Source: Mesorhizobium amorphae (GTDB lineage: Bacteria > Pseudomonadota > Alphaproteobacteria > Rhizobiales > Rhizobiaceae). Taken from it: DNA of 53,275 bases. Shown in pieces: positions 26,199-34,870 of the stretch. Under the pieces are notes generated by a model. The model worked only from the letters and a program-made list of their open reading frames with translations. It ran no database searches and was not told the DNA's origin. Made by a program: the position numbers and the translations under genes. Where the stretch lies: NCBI RefSeq assembly GCF_014843845.1, contig NZ_JHQS01000054.1, positions 1 through 53,275 of the forward strand, read 5' to 3'. The stretch's first letter is position 1. Every line of letters starts with the position of its first letter.

Positions 26199-26986
26199 CC
26201 CGGCGCGATTTCTCCGAACGCGATATCCACATGGCCCTCGACGGTGAGCTGCCGGGCGAGGAGCGCATGGCCTACGACAGCTGGCTCGAGACCAATCCCG
26301 AGATGAAGGCGAAAAGCGTCCGCTACATCGCCGACCGGGCGGCGCTGCGTGCCGCCTTTGCCGGCGTGATGGACGAGCCGGTGCCGGCAAGGCTGAGGCA
26401 AGCGTTGCTCGGCGAAGCGACGGTGAGGGCAGCCGCCTGGCGCTCGCGCTGGTGGCTTTCGGCGGCCGCGGCTGTGGTACTGGTGGCCGGCGGGCTCGCC
26501 GGTTATGTCGCTGGCATTGACGGTATCGGCAGGGGAGACGGCGCTGACGATCAGCTCGCGGAGCAGGCGATCGCCGCGCATGTCATTTATGCCGCCGAGA
26601 AGCGCCATGCGGTGGAGGTGCCGGCCAGCGACAAGGATCATCTGCAGACCTGGCTGTCCAACCGCGTCGGCCTGAAACTGGTGGCGCCCGATCTGGCGGC
26701 CGAAGGCTTCCAGCTCGTCGGCGGCCGGCTGCTGCCCGCCGGCCATGGCAAGGCGGCGATGCTGCTCTACGAGGACGCCAAGGGCGAACGCATCTCGCTG
26801 TTCGTCACCGCCGAATCGGCCGACAAGGCCAAGGGCACCTATATGGCTGAGAAGGACGGCCCAGAGGCCGTCTACTGGCTGGACAAGGGCTATGGCTGCG
26901 CCGTTGTCGGCTCGCTGCCGCGCGAGCGACTGGCCGCGGTGGCCAAGAGCGCCTATGGCCAGCTTCTGGCCGGTCTGGCGAGCTGA
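26195..26986 (+). CDS. Transmembrane anti-sigma factor
   Basis: A 263-residue protein. The N-terminal cytosolic part (about 1-80) has IHMALDGELPGEERMAYDSW, the anti-sigma layout, but lacks the His/Cys zinc motif of ZAS proteins. One membrane helix (about 88-107) follows, then a periplasmic domain with LSNRVGLKLVAPDLAAEGFQ and GGRLLPAGHGKAAMLLYEDA, typical of rhizobial anti-sigma factors. It should hold the upstream ECF sigma factor inactive until an envelope signal arrives. The start overlaps the sigma stop (ATGA). Confidence 0.85.
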   Translation: MTRRDFSERDIHMALDGELPGEERMAYDSWLETNPEMKAKSVRYIADRAALRAAFAGVMDEPVPARLRQALLGEATVRAAAWRSRWWLSAAAAVVLVAGGLAGYVAGIDGIGRGDGADDQLAEQAIAAHVIYAAEKRHAVEVPASDKDHLQTWLSNRVGLKLVAPDLAAEGFQLVGGRLLPAGHGKAAMLLYEDAKGERISLFVTAESADKAKGTYMAEKDGPEAVYWLDKGYGCAVVGSLPRERLAAVAKSAYGQLLAGLAS

Positions 26987-27193
26987 ACCGGCTGCTGCTT
27001 TCCGCGGCCGGCGCCCTCTGGAAGCGGCGGCTCTTTCAGCGCCTCCGTGTTGCTGGACCACTATGCAACCTGTCACAATTCGGCCCTAATCGGGGTGCGA
27101 AAGCGCTTGATCAATACCGGCGCATCGGCTGGTATGACCGATGTTTCGATCAGGGCCGTTTCCACAACCCAATCAAGGTTTTCTGAGCCCCGC

Positions 27194-28300
27194 ATGCCTG
27201 CCGAGATTCGCAAGGCCCGCGCGTCCGACGTCGATGACCTCGCCGCCATCGAGAAGGCTGTTTTCGCGAGCGATCGCATCTCGCGACGTTCCTTCCGACA
27301 GCTGATCGAGCGCGAGACCGCCGAGATGCTGGTCGCCGAAAGCGATAGCCGCATTGCTGGCTATGCGGTGGTGCTGTTTCGCAAGGGCAGCGGTGTCGCC
27401 CGGCTCTATTCCATCGCCATCGGCCCCTACTTCGGCGGCCTCGGCATTGGCCGCCAACTGCTGGCGGCGGCCGAAGAAGCGGCCTTCGAGCACGACCGCA
27501 TGTTGCTGCGCCTCGAAGTGCGCGAGGACAATCTTCGCGCCATCCGCATCTACGAGCAGGGCGGCTACCGCAAGATCGGCCGCGAGCTGGGCTACTACGA
27601 GGACGGCGCCACGGCGCTGCGCTACGAAAAGACCTTGCGCGGCGAGATCCCGGTAGCCACCATCGTGCCATTCTACCAGCAGACCTGCGAGTTCACCTGT
27701 GGCCCGTGCTGCCTGATGATGGCGATGGCCAATTTCGATGCGGCCTTCGTGCCCGACCCGGTTATGGAGATACGCCTGTGGCGCGAGGCGACGACCGTGT
27801 TCATGATGTCGGGGCCGGGCGGCTGCGAACCGTTCGGCCTCGCCGTCTCCGGCTATGAAAGCGGGCTTGCGGCGGAGATCTACGTTTCCTTCTACGGCGC
27901 GCTGTTCCTGCAGTCGGTGCGCAGCGAGGACAAGCGTCGCGTCATGGAGCTTGCCCAGGTCGACTTTCGCCGCCGCGCGGAACAATACGGCATCCCGGTG
28001 AATTACCGTCCATTCGCCCTCGACGATGTCCGCAGCGCGATCGCCGAGGGAAAGCTGGTGCTGGTGCTGATCAGCGGCTTTCTGATGTTCGGCAAGAAGG
28101 TGCCGCACTGGGTGCTGGCCATCGGCGACGACGGCGACCATATCCTGATCCACGATCCCTGGGTCGAGGACGAACGGCAGGAGACCATCCTTGATGCGGC
28201 CAACATTCCCGTGCCCTACGGCATCTTCATGAACATGGCGCAGTTCGGCCGCGACGGACTGCGTGCCGCCATCACTCTGGGGAAGCGCGACACACAATGA
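27194..28300 (+). CDS. GNAT acetyltransferase fused to C39-like cysteine peptidase
   Basis: A 368-residue fusion. The GNAT domain (about 1-150) has the acetyl-CoA loop GGLGIGRQLL and RLEVREDNLRAIRIYEQGGY. The papain-like/C39-like domain (about 155-365, DUF3335 type) has the catalytic Cys169 in QTCEFTCGPCC, His305 in PHWVLAIG and Asp321 in LIHDPW, so the triad looks complete. In comparative surveys of amidoligases this fusion sits beside an RLAN/ATP-grasp ligase, as here, with a predicted role in making or processing a modified peptide. I start at ATG 27194; the frame runs upstream without similarity. The stop overlaps the ligase start by four bases. Confidence 0.87.
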   Translation: MPAEIRKARASDVDDLAAIEKAVFASDRISRRSFRQLIERETAEMLVAESDSRIAGYAVVLFRKGSGVARLYSIAIGPYFGGLGIGRQLLAAAEEAAFEHDRMLLRLEVREDNLRAIRIYEQGGYRKIGRELGYYEDGATALRYEKTLRGEIPVATIVPFYQQTCEFTCGPCCLMMAMANFDAAFVPDPVMEIRLWREATTVFMMSGPGGCEPFGLAVSGYESGLAAEIYVSFYGALFLQSVRSEDKRRVMELAQVDFRRRAEQYGIPVNYRPFALDDVRSAIAEGKLVLVLISGFLMFGKKVPHWVLAIGDDGDHILIHDPWVEDERQETILDAANIPVPYGIFMNMAQFGRDGLRAAITLGKRDTQ

Positions 28301-29760
28301 CCTGGGTCATACTAACAGGCAGGCAGAACGACCTCGACCAGGTGGCGACGCCGCACAAGATCATCACCAACCGTGATTATCTTGCGCATCCGGCGCTGTT
28401 TCGCGGCCAGCGGCCGAAGGTGATCAACCTGTCGAACAATTACGGCTACCAGAGCCGCGGCTACTATGCCTCGCTGCTCGCTGGTTCGCGCGGCCACAAG
28501 GTCATCCCGACGGTCGAGACGATGATCGACCTGTCGGAGCGCAAGCTCTACGAGCACGCGCTGCCGGAGCTGGAGCTGGCGCTGAACAAATGCCGCAAGG
28601 ATCTCGGCGGCGCTTTCCCGCAAAAGGTCTGCATCTTCTTCGGCATCGGCCCGTCGAAAGTATGGGACCGTTTCGCCAAGCTCCTGTTCGACTGGTTCCG
28701 CGCGCCGGCGCTGGAGGTCCACATCAAGGACAGCGCCGAATGGGCCTCGATCCGCAAGATCGGCTTTCTTCCGCTGGCCAGGATGACCGAGGACGAAGAG
28801 ACCTTCTTCCTGCAGTGCCTGGAGACCTACACCAACCGCGAATGGCGCGACACCAAGGGCCGCACGCCGGCGCGTTATACGTTCGCGACGCTGGTCGATC
28901 CGCATGAGGAACTGCCGCCGTCGGAGATTTCCTCGCTGCGCTATTGGGCCAGGATCGCCGAAAAGATGGGCGTCGAAATCGAGCCGATCACCAAAAAGGA
29001 TCTGGCCAGGCTCGCCAATTACGACGCGCTGTTCCTCCGCGAGACCACTTCGATCTCCAACCACACCTACCGCTTCGCCCGCCGCGCGCAGCAGGAAGGT
29101 ATGCCCGTCATCGACGATCCGCTGTCGATGATCCGCTGCACCAACAAGGTCTATCTCAACGAGCTGATGACCTACAACAAAGTGCCGGTGCCGCCGACGG
29201 TGATGATTGCCGGCACCTCCGATCTCGAAGTGGCGGCGCAGACGCTGGGCTTCCCGCTGGTGCTGAAGATCCCGGATTCTTCGTTCTCGCGCGGCGTCAA
29301 GAAATGCGAGAATCTGGAAGAGTTGAAACAGCTCGCCACCGAGTGGCTGGAGGATTCCGATCTCCTGATCGCCCAAAAGTTCATTCCGACCGAGTATGAC
29401 TGGCGCGTCGGCGTGCTCGGCGGTCAGCCTTTGTTTGCCGTCCACTATCTGATGGCCAAGAAGCACTGGCAGATCGTCAACCACAAGGCCAATGGCAAGC
29501 CCGACCAGGGCGGCATCAAGACCTTCACGCTGAAGGAGACGCCGTCGCATGTCGTCGAGACGGCGGTCAAGGCGGCGCGCTGCATCGGCGACGGCCTTTA
29601 TGGCGTCGACCTCAAGGAGACCAAGGACGGCGTCTTCGTCATCGAGGTCAACGACAACCCCAATCTCGACCATGGCTGGGAGGATTCCGGCGAGAAGGAC
29701 GAGGTCTGGGTGCGGCTGACACAATGGTTCCTGGAACGGCTCGACCGACCAGGGCGGTAA
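28297..29760 (+). CDS. RimK-like ATP-grasp ligase with N-terminal RLAN domain
   Basis: A 487-residue enzyme. Residues 1-200 form the RLAN (RimK-like ATP-grasp N-terminal) region, including NLSNNYGYQSRGYYASLLAG. The ATP-grasp domain (about 270-480) has VLKIPDSSFSRGVKKC, LIAQKFIPTEYDWRVGVLGG and the metal-binding EVNDNPN (Glu450, Asn452/454). RimK relatives join amino acids, often glutamate, to carboxyl ends of peptides or proteins with ATP. Coupling to the GNAT/C39 gene suggests one pathway: ligation, acetylation and proteolytic trimming of a peptide or protein tail. The substrate is unknown. Confidence 0.88.
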   Translation: MTWVILTGRQNDLDQVATPHKIITNRDYLAHPALFRGQRPKVINLSNNYGYQSRGYYASLLAGSRGHKVIPTVETMIDLSERKLYEHALPELELALNKCRKDLGGAFPQKVCIFFGIGPSKVWDRFAKLLFDWFRAPALEVHIKDSAEWASIRKIGFLPLARMTEDEETFFLQCLETYTNREWRDTKGRTPARYTFATLVDPHEELPPSEISSLRYWARIAEKMGVEIEPITKKDLARLANYDALFLRETTSISNHTYRFARRAQQEGMPVIDDPLSMIRCTNKVYLNELMTYNKVPVPPTVMIAGTSDLEVAAQTLGFPLVLKIPDSSFSRGVKKCENLEELKQLATEWLEDSDLLIAQKFIPTEYDWRVGVLGGQPLFAVHYLMAKKHWQIVNHKANGKPDQGGIKTFTLKETPSHVVETAVKAARCIGDGLYGVDLKETKDGVFVIEVNDNPNLDHGWEDSGEKDEVWVRLTQWFLERLDRPGR

Positions 29761-29777
29761 TTCAACCGAGGGAAAAG

Positions 29778-30050
29778 ATGCAGTTCATCGTCATCGAGGA
29801 TTTTACCGGTTGCGATCGCAAGGAGATCTACCGCCGCTTTCGCGACCGGGGCCGCCTGAAGCCGGATGAGCTTGTCGTGCACCATAGCTGGATCGCAGCG
29901 GATATGAGCCGATGCTTCCTGCTGGTGGAGGCCGATGACGTCACCCTCCTGCAGCGCTGGGTCATCGAATGGGCGGATCTGGTGGAGTTCGAGATCGTTC
30001 CGGTGGCGACGAACAAGGACATGACAGAGGCATTGAGCGGGCACCTCTGA
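29778..30050 (+). CDS. Small protein, DUF3303-like
   Basis: A 90-residue cytosolic protein, MQFIVIEDFTGCDRKEIYRR..., with an alpha/beta ferredoxin-like pattern: VHHSWIAADMSRCFLLVEADDVTLLQRWVIEWADLVEFEIVPV. This resembles DUF3303 proteins; the function is unknown. A GAGGG ribosome binding site lies at 29768-29772. It begins 17 bases after the ATP-grasp ligase, so it is probably the third gene of that operon; whether it takes part in the same chemistry is not known. Confidence 0.75.
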   Translation: MQFIVIEDFTGCDRKEIYRRFRDRGRLKPDELVVHHSWIAADMSRCFLLVEADDVTLLQRWVIEWADLVEFEIVPVATNKDMTEALSGHL

Positions 30051-30084
30051 CCGGGCGGGAAATCTTCGGCCTCCGCCATCTGAA

Positions 30085-31014
30085 TTAAGGATTTGTCCCC
30101 AGTGCCGGCGATCGCACCGAACGCAGGCACTCTTCGGTCAGCCATGTCCTGAACGCCGCCACCACCTCGCGCCGGATGCTTCGCTGCGGGATCGTCAGGC
30201 AATAGGGCTGGCTGAGCGCGAGCGCGCGTGCGATGGGCCTGACCAGCCGGCCGTCTTCGAGCGCTTCAGCGCAGTAGACGCCTTGCGCGAGCGCGACGCC
30301 GAGGCCGGAAATGGCGAGGTCGAGCGCCGCCCGCGACGAGTTCGCCGACAGGCCGCGCTGCCCGGCCCGCCCGGATGCCATGCCTGCCGCCTCGAACCAG
30401 CTTCGCCAGGACGGAAAGGATGCGCCGGTCGGTCCCCAATCCGTATGGATCAGCGGCAGGCCGCCGAGGGTGCTTTCCGAGCTGCCAATCTCGCGCGCGA
30501 TGCCAGGCGCGCAGACGGGATAGACGGCATCCCTGACGATCTCCTCGGTGACCTCGTCGCGATAGTGGGAACGCCCATATGACAGGCGGATGTCGATCAG
30601 TTCGTGGTCGAACGACACCGGATCGTCTTCGCCCCTGAGAGCGATGTCGACCGCGCCATGACCGGCGACGAACTTCGCCAGCCGCGTCGACAGCCAGCCC
30701 ATCGCCATCGAAGGCGGCACCGAGACGACCAGCCGCGAGCGTAGCTCAGCACCGCCCAATTCGCGCGACACCCTGCCGATCTCCTCGAAGGCCGTCGTCA
30801 GCCTGGGCAGCATCTCGAGCCCGGCATCGGTCAGCACGGCACGGCGGTTCACGCGCAGAAACAGCTTGCGGCCCATCTGCTCCTCGACGGTGCGGATGAG
30901 CTGGCTGACCGCGGCCGCCGAAACCGAAAGCTCCTCGGCCGCCGCGGCAAAGCTGCCGGAGCGCGCCGCCGCCTCGAAAGCCTGCAATCCGCGCAAGGAT
31001 GGAAGTGCGACCAT
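30085..31014 (-). CDS. LysR-family transcriptional regulator (GcvA-like)
   Basis: A 309-residue LysR regulator with an N-terminal helix-turn-helix (about 5-65: LPSLRGLQAFEAAARSGSFA, ELSVSAAAVSQLIRTVEEQM) and a substrate-binding domain (about 90-295). It most resembles the GcvA group. ATG 31014 is chosen; a TTG at 31023 would add three residues. It is divergent from a fatty acid desaturase gene; the intervening dyad suggests it controls that gene and itself. Confidence 0.91.
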   Translation of the reverse strand: MVALPSLRGLQAFEAAARSGSFAAAAEELSVSAAAVSQLIRTVEEQMGRKLFLRVNRRAVLTDAGLEMLPRLTTAFEEIGRVSRELGGAELRSRLVVSVPPSMAMGWLSTRLAKFVAGHGAVDIALRGEDDPVSFDHELIDIRLSYGRSHYRDEVTEEIVRDAVYPVCAPGIAREIGSSESTLGGLPLIHTDWGPTGASFPSWRSWFEAAGMASGRAGQRGLSANSSRAALDLAISGLGVALAQGVYCAEALEDGRLVRPIARALALSQPYCLTIPQRSIRREVVAAFRTWLTEECLRSVRSPALGTNP

Positions 31015-31024
31015 ATCCACCAAC

Positions 31025-31043
31025 AGATAAGTTAAGCTTATCT
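31025..31043. promoter_or_regulatory. LysR-type operator upstream of the regulator gene
   Basis: Perfect inverted repeat AGATAAG-N5-CTTATCT, including a T-N11-A core (T31028, A31040), placed directly before the LysR start and about 80 bases before the divergent desaturase gene. This is the classical LysR binding architecture. Confidence 0.65.
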
Positions 31044-31125
31044 ATCTGGCAGAAATCCTCGTTTTGCGAAAGCTATTTTGTCGATTAGGGTATCTTTGAG
31101 CAGCAAGCATTGGAACGGAACACTA

Positions 31126-32016
31126 ATGGACCATCGCGACGTGATCGCATCATTGACGCAGCAGCAGCGCGACCGGCTGACCGCCAAGTCGGACCGCCTC
31201 GGACTGGTTCAGCTCGCTGCGCATTGGGGAGCGATCGTCTTCCTCGGTGCGCTGATCGCCGCGAAAGTGCCGTTCTGGCCGCTGCTGATGCTGCCGCAGG
31301 GCATATTGATCGTGTTCCTGTTCACGCTGCTGCACGAGACAATCCATCGCACCGCCTTCGAGACGCAGCGGCTGAACGATCTGGTGGCGCGCGCCGCCAG
31401 CCTGGCGATCGCGCTGCCGGCCGACTGGTTCCGCTATTTCCACTTCGCGCACCATCGTTTCACCCAGGATCCCGAGAACGACCCGGAACTCGCCTTTCCC
31501 AAACCGGAAACCTGGCGGCAGTACATTGTCCACGTCTCCGGCATTCCGGTTTGGTGGGGGCATGTCAAGACGCTCTACCTCAACGCCACCGGCCAGTGCA
31601 GCGGCAGCTACGTGCCGCCGAAGGGCCACCCCAAGGTGCGCGCCGAGGCCCGCGCCATGGTCGCCTTCTATGCCGTCCTGCTCGTGCTGGCACTATGGTT
31701 CAAGGCGACGGTGCTGCTCTACGTCTGGATCGTGCCGGCGCTGCTCGGACAGCCGTTCCTGCGTCTCTATCTGCTCGCCGAACATGGCCGCTGCCCGCTG
31801 GTCGCCAACATGCTGGAGAACACCAGGACGACGCTCACCAACTGGTTTGTCCGCAAGCTCGCCTGGAACATGCCCTACCACGCCGAGCATCATGCCTATC
31901 CGGGGGTACCCTTCCATCAGCTGCCGCAGTTTCATGCCCTGATCGAGCGCCACCTCAAGGAGGTCGAGAACGGCTATGTCAGCTTCCACGAAAAATACGT
32001 CGAGACGCTGCGCTGA
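31126..32016 (+). CDS. Fatty acid desaturase-family membrane di-iron enzyme
   Basis: A 296-residue membrane protein with about four hydrophobic helices and the three histidine boxes of the family: HETIH (70-74), HFAHH (106-110) and HAEHH (252-256). These bind the di-iron centre of desaturases and hydroxylases. The substrate could be a membrane fatty acid or another lipid. I start at ATG 31126, after GGAACGGAA; the frame extends to a weaker upstream start. It is divergent from, and likely regulated by, the LysR gene. Confidence 0.88.
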   Translation: MDHRDVIASLTQQQRDRLTAKSDRLGLVQLAAHWGAIVFLGALIAAKVPFWPLLMLPQGILIVFLFTLLHETIHRTAFETQRLNDLVARAASLAIALPADWFRYFHFAHHRFTQDPENDPELAFPKPETWRQYIVHVSGIPVWWGHVKTLYLNATGQCSGSYVPPKGHPKVRAEARAMVAFYAVLLVLALWFKATVLLYVWIVPALLGQPFLRLYLLAEHGRCPLVANMLENTRTTLTNWFVRKLAWNMPYHAEHHAYPGVPFHQLPQFHALIERHLKEVENGYVSFHEKYVETLR

Positions 32017-32024
32017 CGGCGGCC

Positions 32025-34166
32025 TCACCCGGACTGGCGCAGCGCCGTCCCCGATCTCAGCAGCCGATTGATGTCCGCAGCCTTCGACGGCACGCCGATC
32101 AAATAGCCTTGCGCCTCGACGCAGCCTGCCTCGCGCAGCATGTCGAGCTGCGCTTCGGTTTCGACACCTTCGGCGGTGACCGTGATGCCGAGCTGCGCGC
32201 CAAGCCCGATGACCGCGCGCACGATCGCCGCCGTGTCGCGATTGTCGATGTCCCGGATGAAAGAACGGTCGATCTTGATCTTGTCGACGGGAAAACGCCT
32301 GAGATAGCCAAGCGACGAATAGCCTGTACCGAAATCGTCGAGCGCGATGCGGACGCCGAGGTCGCGCAATTGGCTGAGCGTCTTCAGCACCGTGTCGCTC
32401 TCGTCCATCAGCACGGTTTCGGTGATTTCCAGCTCGAGCCGGTCAGCCGGCACGCCGGAAAACGCCAGTGCCGAAATCACGCTGCGGGCGAAGGTGCCGC
32501 TTTTGAGCTGCACCGCCGAGACATTGACCGCAATGCGCATCGCATGCGGCCAGCCGGCGGCCGCCGTGCAGGCTTTTCTCAGCGCCCAGTCACCCAGTTG
32601 CACGATCAATCCGGTTTCTTCGGCGGCCGGGATGAAATCGTCGGGCGCTACCAGGCCGCGTGCCGGCGAACGCCAGCGCATCAGTGCTTCCGCGCCAACG
32701 ATGTCGCCAGAGGCGATGTTCATGATCGGCTGGAAATCGAGCTCGAATTCGCGCCGCGGCAGCGCCGCCTGGAGGTCGGTTTCGAGCACCTGGCGCTCCC
32801 GCACCATGGCGTCCATGCCGGGCTCGAAGAAACGGTGGACGTTGCGGCCTTCGCTCTTGCCCCGATAGAGCGCCATGTCGGCATTCTTGAGCAGCGTGTC
32901 GGCGTCCTTGCCGTCGTCCGGGTAGAGCGCGATGCCCAGGCTGATGCCGACATGCATGTCGCGGCTCTTGTCGCGATAGGGCTTGCCGATGACCTCGACG
33001 ACGCGCCTGGCCAGGCGTTCGGCGTCGGCCGCGCCTTTGACGTTGAACTGGATGATGGCGAACTCGTCACCGCCGAAGCGGGCGACCACATCCGTCTCGT
33101 TGCGCAGGCAGCGCAGCAGACGCTCGGCCACGCATTTCAGCAGCCAGTCGCCGGCAGGGTGCCCAAACGTGTCGTTGACGGCCTTGAAGCGATCGAGGTC
33201 GAGCGACAAGATCGCCAGCGGCGCGACCGTCGGCTCGCTCAGGGCCTGGTCGAGGCGCTCGCGGAACATCGAGCGGTTGGGCAGGTTGGTCAGCGTGTCA
33301 TGATGCGCAAGATGCGTCATGCGTTCTTCGGCGCGGCGGCGCTCGGTGATGTCGTCGAAGGTCGCCACCCAACCGCCGCCAGTCATCGGCCGGCGTGCGA
33401 CCAGAAGGGTCCTGCCGTCGGCAAGGCTGCGGTGGGTTGAACGCGACTCGCCGGCCTGCAGGCAGGCCATGGTCTTCGAAATTTCCCCGTCGATGTCGAT
33501 CTCGGCATAAATGCCGAGACGCACCAACTGCACGAGCAGTTCGCGATGGCTCATGCCGAGCGGGAAGTCGGCCAGCGTGACATGATAGAGATCCAGAAAA
33601 CGCTCATTGCGCACGATCAGCCTGCCATCGGCATCATACATCAACAGGCCTTGCGACATGTTGGCTAGAGCTGCGTCGAAGCGGCGGTGCTGTTCCTTCA
33701 GCTCCTGCTCGGCGCGCCGCTGTTCGGTGATGTCCTCGTAGATCGACACCCAGCCGCCGGACGCCAGCGGCCGGTGCGAGATGTTGATGATGCGCCCGTC
33801 CGACAGCGCCTCCTCGTAGGTCGAGGCCCTCGCCTGGTCTATATAGGGTTTGCGGATCGCATAGAGATCTTCGGCGCTGTGCGAGGCGACGCCGATGTCG
33901 ACGCTGTGCTGCAGGATGTCGAAGAAGCGGATGCCGGGCCGTACGATCCCGGCGTCGAGGCAGAAGATGCCGAGATAGTTGCCGTTGCAGATGATCATCC
34001 GCTCGTCGGCATCGAACATGCACAGTCCGTGCGACATGTTCTCGACGGCCGCCGAAAAGCGCTCGTTCTGGTCGCGCAGTTCGTCTTCGATCCGCCGTGG
34101 CTGGCCGATGCTTCCGGCGCTCCGCCTGCGCGCGGGCGAACCAGCCTTGACATGTGCGACGGGCAT
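32025..34166 (-). CDS. PAS-PAS-GGDEF-EAL protein, cyclic di-GMP turnover
   Basis: A 713-residue signalling protein. Two PAS_7-type domains (about 35-150 and 160-275, each with the MSHGL/MSQGL...D.RL segment and ending in DITE.RRAE), a GGDEF domain (about 285-440, ARFGGDEFAII intact), and an EAL domain (about 460-700, with GAEALMRW, DDFGTGYSSLGYL and AEGVET). Both catalytic motifs are intact, so it may make and degrade c-di-GMP; which activity dominates is unknown. No membrane segment is seen, so sensing is probably cytosolic. It converges with the desaturase gene, 8 bases away. Confidence 0.93.
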   Translation of the reverse strand: MPVAHVKAGSPARRRSAGSIGQPRRIEDELRDQNERFSAAVENMSHGLCMFDADERMIICNGNYLGIFCLDAGIVRPGIRFFDILQHSVDIGVASHSAEDLYAIRKPYIDQARASTYEEALSDGRIINISHRPLASGGWVSIYEDITEQRRAEQELKEQHRRFDAALANMSQGLLMYDADGRLIVRNERFLDLYHVTLADFPLGMSHRELLVQLVRLGIYAEIDIDGEISKTMACLQAGESRSTHRSLADGRTLLVARRPMTGGGWVATFDDITERRRAEERMTHLAHHDTLTNLPNRSMFRERLDQALSEPTVAPLAILSLDLDRFKAVNDTFGHPAGDWLLKCVAERLLRCLRNETDVVARFGGDEFAIIQFNVKGAADAERLARRVVEVIGKPYRDKSRDMHVGISLGIALYPDDGKDADTLLKNADMALYRGKSEGRNVHRFFEPGMDAMVRERQVLETDLQAALPRREFELDFQPIMNIASGDIVGAEALMRWRSPARGLVAPDDFIPAAEETGLIVQLGDWALRKACTAAAGWPHAMRIAVNVSAVQLKSGTFARSVISALAFSGVPADRLELEITETVLMDESDTVLKTLSQLRDLGVRIALDDFGTGYSSLGYLRRFPVDKIKIDRSFIRDIDNRDTAAIVRAVIGLGAQLGITVTAEGVETEAQLDMLREAGCVEAQGYLIGVPSKAADINRLLRSGTALRQSG

Positions 34167-34231
34167 GTAGGCGCCTGCGGACAGTGATCTGACAGGGTAC
34201 TGTGGTAGTCGCCGGTTAATTTAGCGTTCGT

Positions 34232-34870
34232 TCAGTCAGCCGAATGCACGGTAACCATCGCCTGACGCATCGTTTCGAGCGCCGAAAACCGCTTGAGGAA
34301 TGCGGCCTGCGCCCAGGTCACCGAGCGTGGCGTGAAATCGAAGCGGTCGGCGTTGAAGCCGCGCGGGCGGCCGAAAAACTCCGTCGCCTCGCGGGTGGAG
34401 AAGCCGGCAAGCAGGGTCGCCTCGTAATAGGCGACGATCTGGTCGGCGCGCTTGATCTCCTTGCGCAGGCCGGCACCGAGCTCGGCCGGCAGCGAAAAGC
34501 GCTGATGGATGGCGCGTTGCAGCCTCAGCTCGCAGTCCTTGTAGGAGCCGCCCATCACCGACTTGAACGGCGAGATCATGTCGCCGATGACATATTCCGG
34601 CGCATCGTGCAGCAGAGCCGCCAGCCGGGCGCCGGCCGAAGCTGCCGGCATCAGTTCGGTAAACAGCGCCTCGACCAGCAGCGAATGCTGGGCGACCGAA
34701 AAGGCATGCTCGCCGCTGGTCTGGCCGTTCCAGCGGGCAACGCGGGCAAGCCCGTGCGCGATGTCGGATATCTCGATGTCGAGCGGCGAGGGGTCGAGCA
34801 AGTCGAGCCGCCGTCCCGACAGCATACGCTGCCAGGCGCGTGGCGGCGCCCCGGCACGGTCGGCCGCCAT
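34232..34870 (-). CDS. HD-domain phosphohydrolase (YfbR-like)
   Basis: A 212-residue cytosolic HD-superfamily protein: GEHAFSVAQHSLLV, LLHDAPEYVIGD and a downstream KRADQIVAYYEA give the metal-binding His and Asp residues. Relatives include the 5'-nucleotidase YfbR; nucleotide substrate is a guess. The start codon overlaps the stop of the upstream ygfZ gene by one base (TGATG), so translation is coupled. Confidence 0.87.
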   Translation of the reverse strand: MAADRAGAPPRAWQRMLSGRRLDLLDPSPLDIEISDIAHGLARVARWNGQTSGEHAFSVAQHSLLVEALFTELMPAASAGARLAALLHDAPEYVIGDMISPFKSVMGGSYKDCELRLQRAIHQRFSLPAELGAGLRKEIKRADQIVAYYEATLLAGFSTREATEFFGRPRGFNADRFDFTPRSVTWAQAAFLKRFSALETMRQAMVTVHSAD

